Source: Onchocerca lupi (lineage: Eukaryota; Nematoda; Chromadorea; Rhabditida; Onchocercidae). From it: a stretch of DNA of 64,000 nucleotides. Under the pieces are notes generated by a model. It was not told the origin of the DNA and did not search any database. It saw only the letters and a program-made list of their open reading frames with translations. This document shows positions 12,040 through 22,720 of this stretch, piece by piece (positions within the stretch are counted from its first letter, which is position 1; the number at the start of each line of letters is the position of its first letter). The stretch lies in assembly GCA_028564675.1 (NCBI GenBank), contig JAOVVO010000385.1, forward strand, positions 1 through 64,000, in the 5' to 3' direction. The translations under genes and the position numbers were made by a program.

Positions 12040-12540
12040 TTACTTACATAATATTTTCACTTTATTTACTTGAATCTATAATATATGCATTTTCTGATAA
12101 GTTTTACCAGAATTACAGGAGAAAGTTTTAAGTTTCTTTTTCTTTTTTGTCACATATTACTTACTTGAATCTATAATGTATGCATTTTCCGACGTGAATT
12201 TTATAGAACCGCAGGAGAAAGTTTTAAGTTCTTTTTTTTTTTCAAATTCTCACATATTACTTACCTGAATCTATAATGTATGCGTTTTCCGATGTAAATT
12301 ATAGAATTGCAGGAAAAGTTTTAAGTTTCTTTTTCTTTTTTAATTGTCGCATATTACTTATTTGAATTAATGACGTATGCATTTTCTGATGTGAGTTTTA
12401 TGGAATCACAAGAAAAATTTCCAAGTTTTTTTTTTTTTCATTTTCACATGTTACTTACTTGAATCTATAATATATGCATTTTCTAATGTAAATTTTACTA
12501 AAATTACAGGGAAAAGTTTCAACTTTTTCATATTCTCCAT
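12040..12540. repeat. Tandem repeat, about 97 bp x 5
   Basis: Five diverged copies of a 95-100 bp unit, anchored by TGAATCTATAAT at about 12071, 12166, 12266, 12363 and 12460. Each unit carries a polypyrimidine stretch, a CACATATTACTTAC-type block, TATGCATTTTC and an ACAGGAGAAAGTTTTAAG-like block. Read on the minus strand, the conserved ATTCARGTAAGTAATATG block resembles a 5' splice donor. The array lies about 1.1 kb upstream of the TANGO1-like start codon. Confidence 0.85.
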
Positions 12541-12795
12541 TTCCCTTTTAATCCAGTTTGTTTAATCTGAGATCTGAAGTTTTATATAATTTATAAAATC
12601 CAAATTTTCCTCTCACAATAAATTCAATTTTTAATTTTTGCAATTTTCGGTTTTTTATTTACTAATTAAATATACTCAAGATTAGATTGAAAGAGAAATA
12701 AAGGATTAGGAAAATTTCCGTTATAATTTGGAAAAATTCTGTGACACATGTTTTAAAGTATTGCTAATATGATCAAATTTAAGATGTACAGAAAA

Positions 12796-12885
12796 ATCAG
12801 CACCAGCAACCGAGATTTCTCTATAAATCAGCACCAGCAACCGAGATTTCTCTATAAATCAGCACCAACCGAGATTTCTCTATAA
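12796..12885. repeat. Tandem repeat, 31 bp x 3
   Basis: Three head-to-tail copies starting at 12796, 12827 and 12858, built on ATCAGCACCAGCAACCGAGA followed by TTTCTCTATAA. The first two are identical and the third lacks three bases. Near-identity suggests recent expansion. Confidence 0.9.
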
Positions 12886-13096
12886 TTGCATTGTACATAC
12901 CGTCAATTACATTCAATCACAGTAGTATATTATATTTGCAATTACAATTGGAAATTTTTTGCAAATGCAAAATGTAATCATCGATTTGGAATTGATTTTG
13001 CAACACATGCAGAAAGTTGCTATGTAGAAATGTATAAATTTCGACATTTTCTCACTTTGTAATTTTAAGATTATTTAATGGTCACATGTTTCTTCT

Positions 13097-13168
13097 TTTG
13101 GTGATAAACATGTTAATCGTTTTGGCGGGAAACATATTTACCTCCCTGTTTATTGTTTTGGCGGTAAA
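13097..13168. promoter_or_regulatory. Cluster of three E2F-like sites
   Basis: TTTGGCGGGAAA at 13121-13132 is an exact E2F consensus. Related copies lie at 13097 (TTTGGTGATAAA) and 13157 (TTTGGCGGTAAA), each followed by CAT. They stand out in a very AT-rich setting. Regulatory function is inference. The cluster is about 2.2 kb from the TANGO1-like start and 3.5 kb from the 4TM gene. Confidence 0.4.
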
Positions 13169-15529
13169 CATGTGTATCCTCATTGGTTCATTTGAACTGT
13201 TTTCATGTTTCTTGAATTTTAACATTCCTTGCTTATAATAATCAGTCTTTCGGAATTTTCCGAAACCCTTCATGTTATATGAAAATGAAGAGTGGTCTCC
13301 GTGCCATCTGAAACTTTGTGTTCAAACACTGTCACCATGACAATTTGCTAAGAAGGAAATAAATGTTGGCTGATATGATATCATGAAGATGGAATGAATG
13401 CTAGAATCTTAACGGAAAGGAAGGAAAAGAAGACATTGTTTGCACGAATAATTTCATATCATCATGGCAATGTAATGTTGGCAGGGTAATTTCATTTTTT
13501 TTAAATCCATTAAATGAGCTCGATGTAATATAAAAAAAAAAAAATTGCTTCTCAAATACATTTCAATCTTTATCGCATCATTATTTTTACTCTTTATCAT
13601 CTCAAAGAAGCGATTCATTGCCGAATTTTTATTTAAATTGAGCTTTGAGAGAAACATCATTAAATGAATGTATTGTATCCACAGGGAAAATTGTCAACCG
13701 ATGAATAGTCAGTTGAAATCTTCAGACTTCATTCTTTCTACTTTTTTTTTCAGAATGCCTCTTTTCACAAATTCCGATCTTGCTGAAGCACAAAATTATC
13801 AAATTATTCAACATTTTCGCCTTATTATATCAATCTATTCGATTTTATGTGATCCTTTTAAGCAATTAATAGTACAGAAAATTTAATTTTTGTTAATCAG
13901 TTAATAATTATGATTTTTTGGCTTCTGAAAGTATTTGTTTCGCATTGCTTCGATAAGGTTGTTCCATCGTTGAACTTGCAAAAAAACCCGAAATCAAAGC
14001 TCATTTATTGCATACTTGATGGTCTTAGTAAACCTTAGAATGAAAATTCGATAATTTACCAAATGGTTTCTATTGAATTTCCATTTTCCAACAGTTTCAA
14101 GATCATTATCAATGGTACTGTGGTAAAAATGAAGCAATTTGTAAAATTCTGCAAGATTCATGCTTGATCTGTAGGAAAAATGATACTTAACTTCGATCTT
14201 AAGCACGCATGAAAGTATACATTATTTTAATTGGCTACTTCAATTAATTACGACTCGTAGGTATCAGATGAATGAATGGTACTGCACTTCTGAGATCAAA
14301 AGATGAATCGAATCATTTTTACTGATAAGATAAATTTTACTGAAAAAAAATTAACATTTCCTTGATGATATTCAAAAATCACACAAGCTTATAGGAAAAA
14401 TGAATATAATTGATTAAAAAATCAATATAATTAATTATGTAAAAGAATAAAAACAGACCACCATTTTCAGTATGTGGAATCCAAAAATCAAATCATTATG
14501 ATAAAATTCAGTTCTGCTTCAACAAGAAATGCATTTTCTGTGCTATTTATCCATTGTTTACTTAATGTTTTGAGTAAATTTAAAATTGAGAAGCTTCAAA
14601 AGTGTAACTATTGGAAGATTCGTACGCGATTATTAATCAGAATCCTTACTGTTTGAAACAATATTGATTCATATTGTTGTTGGGCTGGAAATAAACTCAT
14701 TGTTTTGATTGATTTAACTCTAAGTTTGTTTTTTTAATTCTATGCAAGTTTTCAACAATATCTATAATTTCTATAACTTCAAAAGACCAATAATTTCAAA
14801 GCTATGATTTCAAAAACTCAACTTTTTTTTTTCTGCTTTATTTATTCGTCACATCTGTTTTGGCCACCCATTTCAGACTTGGATTAATCATATCTATGGC
14901 AGTTGTCATGAATTTTGTGACTCAAAATTTTTTTGTAATTTTTTCAATTTCAATTTTTTACAAATTTTTTCTTTTTTTTTTTTTGAAATATTATAACGCA
15001 GAACTATGTCTATATGTGTAGATTGTTTGATTCACAACTGAGCATAAAAACTGACATAATCAAAATAGTTCAATTCAATTTCTGATGATCATATCTTAAT
15101 ATTCATTGTCATAGATCTATATTTTATATCTTTTTCAATTCATATAAATCACATATAAATTTCACTGTTTTATTAATTAGGATGGAAGTGAATTAATCAT
15201 GTCTTAAGTACTTATCCCAATAACTGATCAATCGAAATTTTTTCATTTTGTAGAAGGTATCTGATTGCTAATTTTGGAAGAATTTGAATTTGAGAAGAAA
15301 AAAATGAATTCGATATGAAGAATTCTTATTCTTCTTTTCATTTCATGTGGAATTTGTATGTGATTAAAACATAAAAGCTTCGATTCTTGGATTTTAAATA
15401 AATGGAATTTGGTCATTCCATTAATTCCCTGTTAACGAATAATTAGCTAAATATTTGCTCATTCTATCAGTAATCTTTTGAGATGAAAGAGAACAAAGGA
15501 GAAGAAATCGAATGCAAAAGAAACTTGAC

Positions 15530-15920
15530 TCTTTCACTAATTTTGATGTCATTTAAGAGATTTCGACTTTTTCATTAACTTTCATGTTATTTAAGAGATT
15601 TCGATTTTTTCACTTATTTTAATACTTTTCACTAATTTTAATTTGTTTAAGAGGTTTCAACCTTTTCATTACTTTTAATGTTATTTAAGAAATTTCGATT
15701 TTTTCACCAATTTTAACGTTGTTTAAGAGATTTAAACTTTTTCACCAATTTTAATTTTGTTTAAGAGATTTCAACTTTTTCAGCAATTTTAACGTTGTTT
15801 AAGAGATTTAAACTTTTTCACCAATTTTAATGTTGTTTAAGAGATTTAAACTTTTTCACTTACTTCAATGTTATTGAAAAGATTTCGACTTTCTAACTAA
15901 TTTTAATGTTATTTAAGACA
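15530..15920. repeat. Tandem repeat, 38 bp, about 10 copies
   Basis: The anchor TTTAAGAGATTT recurs at 15552, 15590, 15646, 15684, 15722, 15760, 15798, 15836, about 15874 and 15912. The spacing is 38 bp except for one 56-bp step that holds a partial duplication. The rest of the unit reads approximately CGACTTTTTCACCAATTTTA then ATGTT. The array ends about 650 bp upstream of the 4TM gene's acceptor. Confidence 0.9.
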
Positions 15921-16556
15921 TTTTATTTCTTTTACATATAAAATTCTGCATATACATTTTTGTACATAATTTATGTGAGCAATATTCTCGAACAAAATGT
16001 GGGAGATAATCAATTCCTTTGGGATATTTTGAAATGATTCATAAGTTTTAACTGACTTATTTCGACTAAACTTGAGCTTAAGGGGCAAATTTTAAAGAAA
16101 AAAAAAATCATATTGCAGCATAGTTTATCATAAGTTCTTGTTCTTAATTCATGTTTGTCAAATTTTTTAAAATTTAAAAATTCAACAAATTTCATCGGCA
16201 GAATTGGTTGGACAATTTTTAATTCGAAAATATTTTAAAAAATTAATCATTTTGCATACATTAAAATAAGCAACATTTTGAATATATTATTGTGATTTTT
16301 TTTAAAATGCAGATTTCATTCAATGATGCTTTATTTGTAATGTGCAAGACGGATAATTACGCTCAGAAAAATTCATAATTTGCATATCTGATCGAGATGA
16401 AAAGCGTAAAATAAATATGAAAAGTACAAGATAAATTGATCTGATATTTAAATAGTATAGATATGATATCAAAGGAATGAATGATTTGAATTATTTTTCC
16501 TTTTAATAGCAAACGATGACATATTTTGCGTAAGATATGTTGCATTAAATTGAAAT

Positions 16557-16570
16557 GTATAATTTTTCAG
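16557..16570 (+). promoter_or_regulatory. Probable trans-splice acceptor of the 4TM gene
   Basis: ATAATTTTTCAG lies 16 bases upstream of the start codon at 16587. An in-phase upstream coding exon is not needed, so this could be a spliced-leader acceptor giving a very short 5' UTR. The leader contains a two-codon upstream ORF (ATGATATGA, 16582-16590) whose stop overlaps the main start codon. Cis-splicing from a non-coding exon is the alternative. Confidence 0.5.
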
Positions 16571-16586
16571 GCATCAAAGAAATGAT

Positions 16587-18362
16587 ATGAAAATGATAGA
16601 CGAAAAATGCGAAAGGGAAAAATATCATTCCAAGATATCATTAATGCCACAATTCCCGCACGCCGATCGATCGTTTAAATGTATATGTGGTTTAGTACAC
16701 GTTAAAGTAATCTTTCATTCAAAATATTTTCTTAATAGATCAAAAATTGATCCAAATTCATATCGAATAACATTCTAGCGATCAGTTAAATATTAAATAT
16801 TCGTCATTAATGTACGAATTTTTTGCAATAAAAACTAAACTTTTTATTTAAAAAAAAAAAAAAAAAAACAGAATTTTTATAAAGGATAACTAAAATTTTG
16901 CATCGTCGAGAAAGAAGTAAAATTCTAACCATTCTCAGTGCTAAAGTTATCACGTTTGTTACAGAATTTGACAAAAGTTTTGAATTTGTTAAAAAATCAT
17001 ACCATTTTGAATTTCAAACTTTAAAAAATTAGATTATTAATTGGATAAGAACTAATTGTTATCAAAGCGTATCAAGTGTAACTTGAACAAAAATTTTAGC
17101 TTGCAACAAAAGCAATTGGAGCAATTACAATGCTTTTCATTTTTATCACTCTTATCTGGGTTATTTTAATTTCTTCTGATAAAAGATATGGCTTGTCTGA
17201 TTCGACGATATTATACAGTATACCTGCACTAATAGTTATTATCACAATTATTGCATTATTTCTTGGAGTTGTCAAAAAAAGATGCAAATTTCTGCTACCA
17301 TTTATTTTCATTCAGGTTTCTTTCTCATTCTTATTTTCTACTAAATTTTGAATGCAATTGAGTTTAATTCCATATCTTAAAAAAAAAAAAAAAAAAAAGC
17401 ATAGAAAGCAGTCACAAATACTTATTTTTAAATTATTTAAAAGTGAAAAATTACTTATTATTTATTTAGAAGTGAGTAATTGAAAATTTTATAGTTGAAA
17501 AAATTTTTATGAAAAAAAAATTTGAAATGAATAGATGTGAGAGAAATTTTTAATGATTCAACTAAAATGATCTTCTTAGGATATAAAGAGGAAAAAAAGA
17601 AAAAAACTCAGAAACTTCTCAAAAATTTTTATCTTGATAGCTCTATTTGAGCTAATTGAAGCAAAACTTCAATTCGCAATGCCCTAAAATATCACTCATT
17701 ACGACGATATTTTTTTCTTGTTTAGCGAAAAAAAAAAAAAAAACAAAAGTAAAAAATCAATTTTAACTTTGAAAAAAAGTCTTAATGTTGTTTTATTGAT
17801 CTATCAAAAACTAAACAATCATGTTTACTTAGATAATGACAATATTAATTTCAACAGTATTCCTTATTATGGTGATAATATTTGTTATGAGTAATATGTG
17901 GCACATGATCCGGCCACGTTTCCGAGAAATATTGATTGATCCGGAAAATCATGGTATACTTTCATTTCAAACTATTATCATAGCAACAAATCGTTAATAT
18001 GATTTCATTTTATTCATTTCAATTTTTTTTTTTTCAATTCAATTTGTTTAAAAATAAATTACAGCTTACTGAAATATCGAATAGGAGAATTGTTTAAATC
18101 ATAAATTTTCTTTGATTCTAATGTTTTTCAATGATTGATAGAAGAATGTTAAGCATTTTTTAGATGATTGATAATGATTGGTAGAAATCAATAGCCTTAA
18201 ATAATGTAAATTAGGTTCATTTCAGGTCAAGCAAAAGCATTAGTAATTTGCATCCTGATCATTCATATTCTCTTATCTGTATGGTCAACTCGTGTGGTAT
18301 GTACGTGCTATCGTTATTTCGATGAACTTGAAAATTTTTATAAATCACATATTTCTATTTGA
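16587..18362 (+). CDS. Four-pass membrane protein, nematode CCxxHV-type family
   Basis: Exons 16587-16706, 17100-17315, 17833-17953 and 18226-18362 join with consistent phases, giving 197 residues and a TGA stop. The start lies just after a TTTTTCAG acceptor. The N-terminus is charged and leads to SFKCICGLVHVK, a Cys-x-Cys-Gly-x-x-His-Val motif seen before the first helix of small four-pass nematode proteins (LAPTM-like in shape). Predicted helices: AIGAITMLFIFITLIWVILI; ILYSIPALIVIITIIALFLG; IMTILISTVFLIMVIIFVM (preceded by LLPFIFIQ); ALVICILIIHILLSVW. The tail, CTCYRYFDELENFYKSHISI, follows the usual aromatic/basic pattern. A GTATGT at 18297 could be used as a donor, but reading through it gives the family-like tail. 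Cellular function is unknown; an endosomal or plasma membrane location is a guess. The family assignment is by pattern only. Confidence 0.75.
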
Positions 18363-18608
18363 AATAAGAACAAATTTGATCAAATATTTTTTTTAAATTT
18401 TTGGGCGCAAATCGCAAAAGTTACGAAATTACAAATTAGAAAGCTTAAAATTAGATTTTCTGAGTATCACAAAAAGTTTTGCTATCTAAATGTTGCTAGA
18501 AGAAAAATAAAATCTATGATCGTATATCAATATATAAAATTAAATACGATAGATTCAACGATAGCATTCTGCATTATTTATTTTATTTAGAAATCTTTTA
18601 TACCTTCT

Positions 18609-18630
18609 GAATGCTTCAACTGAAGCATTC
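18609..18630. repeat. Perfect short hairpin
   Basis: GAATGCTTCA-AC-TGAAGCATTC: two perfect 10-base arms with a two-base loop, about 250 bp beyond the stop of the 4TM gene. It could form a stem in the 3' UTR if the transcript extends this far, or a cruciform in DNA. Confidence 0.7.
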
Positions 18631-19318
18631 ATAAAATATAAAAGAAATTTTCAAATAAGATTTTTATATAATTAATTTTGCATAAAAACTTGCTGATTTT
18701 GAAATACTTATTATGCACAGTTTACTAATCAATTAATAAATAATAATATTAATTTAACACGCATACGTGAATACGTCAGAGATTTCACGTCTCAGAGATA
18801 TCACGTCAGACATTACTGAACAAATAGGACACACATGTTTCGAATTGAAATCTTCATTTGCAAATAAAATCGAATCGTTTCTGCTACTTTTTGAAGCATC
18901 ATTCGGATAGTTTAATCTAAGGATTTCAAATTTTTTCGCCGTACTTTTTTTTAAAAACACAAAAATTCAACAAATATTTTGTGTTTCTTGTAAAATACAA
19001 GATGATAAATAAATTCAATGCGTCTGTGAATATTTTCTCAATAAAATATAAGCATAAATTTCATAAATCTTTAAAAATTTAATTCAAAATGATTTTAATT
19101 TAACCCTGCAATATCCACTGTGAATAAATCAATCAAATATTTTAAAGTTTCAGAATTTCGCATTCTAATTGCAGAAATTTGCCAATAAATAAAAATAAAT
19201 TTGTGTTAAATCGATGCAAATATTGTCAGGAAAAGATATCATATTTGAAATTTTAATCATAACTTGTATTAATTGTTTGAATTAATTACAAAAGATAGAA
19301 TTTTAGCATATTGTTGGT

Positions 19319-19471
19319 ATGTCCATCATATCTAATAGAATGATCAACAAAGTCCATCATAACTGATAGAATGATAAAAAAGGTCCATCATATCTAATAG
19401 AGTGATAAAGAAAGCTTATCATATCTGATAGAATGATAAAGAAGGTCGATAATTTTGTTAGAGTGATAAGG
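19319..19471. repeat. Tandem repeat, 31 bp x 5
   Basis: Copies start at 19321, 19352, 19383, 19414 and 19445, with core GTCCATCATATCTAATAGAA then TGATAAAGAAG. The last two copies are diverged. The period equals that of the unrelated array at 12796. Confidence 0.9.
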
Positions 19472-20605
19472 AAAATTATTACCAATTAACTCACGCGTTG
19501 AATATGAGCTATTGAAGATACAGTTAACTAATCATTTTTACTCAGAAATTGCACTGACACTTTTCAATTTTATTAACTTCAACAGTTAAATATTGCAGTT
19601 GTAATAATATCGACGAGATTTAATGTCAAAGCAGGATAAGGCGATATTTTTGGGTAAACCTTGAAAAAATAAAGCAGAGACTTGTCATATGGGCTGAATA
19701 ATTTGGCCTAATTAGGCGTAAATTAAGCCTAATTAAGTGTAATTGAAGAATTATGATAGTTATGCTAGAATCAAATAATTTAAATTAGCACTATGCTTGC
19801 TTTTCTTCAAAAATGAAATTTTGGAAGACGTAGAAATTTAAATGATGAATTGTCAAAAACAATTAGGAGAAAAAAAAAAAATCAAAAATTATGGGTGATA
19901 TTAAGAAACAAGTTAGATCAATTAATCAATAACATCAATGTTGCTTTATCAAGGCGATGATCGAGCAAAACTTGTGAAACTTCTTTCAACACTTATATTG
20001 CATAAGAATAGGAGCAAATTATTGAATTAAAAAAAATTTGCTGATTTACGTGAAGAATTCACGAAATTCACAAAAAGTTCACGTAAAGAATTAGCGAATT
20101 TATTTCTGCTTTTGCAAATGAGACATTTTTTTCACGATGTGAATAGTAGAAATTATTCCAAATAATTGATACGGGTTTTCTGTATGTTAGAAATGGGCCT
20201 AAAATATGATGATGATGATGATGAACTTTGAACTATTTGATCTTTTGGTGTCTAATAGTATATTATATGACATTTGATGAATCATCGATAAGCATATGAT
20301 TATAATTCTTATCAGTAAGTAAACTAATAAAATTGTACCAATATTCTGCCATTTGTGCACACTTTCGTGATTATTATTGAGAAAATGCATCATTAAAATC
20401 ATTTTTTTTTCTTTCCTTCTATCCAATTGATTGCTTTTATTTATTATCAGAAATATTTTCTGATTCAGATTTGAAAATTTTGATAATTCTGACTTTTGTT
20501 TAAAAGAAATTATTCTAAATTAATCAAATTCTGATGTTTAAAAGTTTTTTTTTGATGTTTAAAAGAAAATTTAGAATTATCAAGTTTTTCATATTCAAAT
20601 TATTC

Positions 20606-20618
20606 AAAATTTTTTCAG
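20606..20618 (+). promoter_or_regulatory. Probable trans-splice acceptor of the type I membrane gene
   Basis: AAAATTTTTTCAG ends at 20618 and leaves a 34-base 5' UTR before the ATG at 20653. The strong acceptor next to a signal-peptide start suggests spliced-leader addition or an upstream non-coding exon. Confidence 0.5.
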
Positions 20619-20652
20619 CTTATTTTCAACATAATTATTATTCGAAATTTTA

Positions 20653-22680
20653 ATGGATATTAAATGTTTAATACTTTTTCTATGCTTGTATCAAACAATG
20701 CGATGCATAAATTTAACGAAGGATAATAATACTAATAATGATGGCGAAGAAGCAAATGAAAAGGTAAGAAAAATTGGAAAAAAAATGTAAATTTTAAGAA
20801 TTAAAATATTAAATTAAAAATATGCAATGAATTATGTGAGTATCATTATCATATCACTGTAAAAGATGAATTGAAATATCGAATAGAAGAAAGCGAAGAT
20901 CAAAAGATTCGTCAATTAAAATTAAAATTAGTACAAATTTTAGTATGAAAGAAAAATAGGTAATACAATGAATCAAAATATTGATTAAATCAATTTATTG
21001 AAATATCTCGATTTAATGGTGCAAAATACAATCAAAAACATTTTGATTATTACTGACATGATAAAAGAACTTCAAACAGAACAATATCTTGTGATTCTTC
21101 ATGATAAATATGCAAATATCATTGACAAATCAATTAAAGAAAAAAAAAAAAAAGTCATCTTTTATGATTTCAAAAAGTAAATATGATTTGTAAAAATTGA
21201 TCTAGCCAGCAATGAAACAAAAAAAAAGAAAAGAAGATCAAAAAAATGAAATTTTTAGATAATTTAATGGTTGCTTCATTCTTTCATTTTTAATTTTTTT
21301 AAGGTAAAATTTATGATGAATGCATTCGATAAAGCTCATGCAATAAATGATGACAATTTGGTGACACAATTCGATGAGCAACAATATGATGAGAAAAATT
21401 TCCGTTATGGTATGATAAAAATTAAGTAATCCTTTTCAAATTAAAATTTCAATTAGGAACATATCAGGAATTCTCTGAACAGGAAAAAAGAAGCCAAAAT
21501 AAGAAAACGAGTTAAGACAACAAATAAATGTAAAAAACAATAAAAAAAAAACGATAAAATAAGTAAGGAATAGATCTGATAATTCTACAAAAACTATTTT
21601 TCAGCCAAAAAGAATTGTTCCAATAATGATTCCTGGGCCAAGAATAGCCAAGGACAGAAGTTTTTTAATCGAACAACAACAACAATATGGCTCAGACAAA
21701 TGATAAAAAAATGCACTGAACAGATGTTTGGCAATATCGAAATTTCCATAAATGTTGAAGGACGAACAGATGACTTCTATATTTGGGCTATTATTCCAGA
21801 AAAAGGTAAAAATTCATGAAATAATTAAAAATTAATGAAACAAAATCGAAAATTGTCCACAATCGCAAATGCCTCGATGATGAAATGATGTGATGAAATA
21901 TGCGTAGAATGAAATCGTTGAAAGGCTTTGTAAATTTAATTTTATTTTCATAATAAGCAAAAAAAAAAAAAAAATAAATAAATAAATTCTAAAATTCAGT
22001 CTTTTCTACTTGTAAAAAATTAAGATGTTGAGACTATTTGATGAACTTCTGAAAGAAAATCATAATTGATCGATTAAATTACGAAATCTTATTTAATCAT
22101 CTTGCTGGAAGAATTAGGATAGAAATAATATTGAAAATCAAGAAATCATAAATGAACAAACACATCAATTTCAGTTTTAAATGAAACAAATGTTGAAGAA
22201 GCATCAATTAAGTTCGACAGTGATCTGAAATCTCGAATTATCACCGGTGGACGTGATACACTTGATAATAAAATGAGAAGTGAAATGTTTGGAAATTCTA
22301 ACAAATCGATGATTACGAGCAATGGTACTTTTTTCCTGATTATATGCTAATCTTTTCAGAAATGATTTCACGTAAAGTTTTATCTTTGAAAAAATTCGAT
22401 TAACAATATCATCTATCCGATTAACAAAATCATCTAAAACATTTTTCGAATTCAAATTATTAGATTAAAATGGTTAAAATTTTTATCAGAAATCAATTTT
22501 TTAGTTTCTACGATTACAAAATCGAATTTATCGGAAATTCCAGTAGCAACTTTATGGAATGGTATTTGGTTTTGGATAATCCATCTTATTGCACTGATAT
22601 TATTCCTCATTCTTATCTTATCATGTTGTATTTGGTATTGCGGTAGTAATAGCAAACGTCCTGATTATATCAGAATCTGA
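20653..22680 (+). CDS. Type I single-pass membrane protein of unknown function
   Basis: Exons 20653-20763, 21304-21409, 21457-21510, 21605-21805, 22175-22324 and 22505-22680 join in phase, giving 265 residues. The N-terminus MDIKCLILFLCLYQTMRC is a typical signal peptide. The ectodomain is hydrophilic with several N-glycosylation sequons (NLT, NRT, NET, NKS, NLS). It includes a more structured part, IWLRQMIKKCTEQMFGNIEI followed by SINVEGRTDDFYIWAIIPEK, with two nearby Cys. A strong transmembrane helix (IWFWIIHLIALILFLILILS) precedes a short tail, CCIWYCGSNSKRPDYIRI, whose Cys residues next to the membrane could be palmitoylated. I do not recognise the family. Coding-like segments between exons 1 and 2 (about 20844-20945 and 20990-21150) might be extra or alternative exons, but have weak splice sites. 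A good AATAAA follows the stop. Confidence 0.75.
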
Positions 22681-22714
22681 TATCATTCTTATATCACTTT
22701 TCTATTATTATGTT

Positions 22715-22720
22715 AATAAA
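22715..22720 (+). terminator. Polyadenylation signal AATAAA
   Basis: AATAAA starts 35 bases after the TGA stop of the type I membrane protein gene, a normal distance for a short nematode 3' UTR. Confidence 0.6.

Larger units (their letters stand above)
10941..16560. other. Gene-free interval between TANGO1-like and 4TM genes
   Basis: About 5.6 kb separates these divergently transcribed genes and should hold both promoters. It contains a roughly 97-bp array (12040-12540), a 31-bp array (12796-12885), three E2F-like sites (13097-13168) and a 38-bp array (15530-15920). Short open frames near 13.7, 14.1 and 14.5 kb have no family resemblance I can support. The 43-codon frame starting at 13754 follows a good TTTTTTTTTCAG acceptor, but I do not call it a gene. 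Confidence 0.6.
18363..20607. other. Gene-free interval downstream of the 4TM gene
   Basis: About 2.2 kb of AT-rich sequence between two plus-strand genes. It contains a perfect hairpin (18609-18630), repeated CACGTC/TACGTC motifs (18765-18812), a 31-bp array (19319-19471), and the inverted pair TTACGTGAA/TTCACGTAA (20046-20086). No open frame resembles a gene. Confidence 0.55.

Noticed and set aside
13754..13886. 43-codon frame after a strong acceptor-like TTTTTTTTTCAG
   Set aside because: It is too short, has no partner exon with matching phase, and shows no recognisable similarity.
13994..14206. Possible transposase fragment on the minus strand
   Set aside because: I could not match it to a mariner/Tc1 catalytic motif, and adjacent frames do not continue it.
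22204..22655. Minus-strand frames opposite the type I membrane gene
   Set aside because: They are antisense shadows of exons 22175-22324 and 22505-22680.
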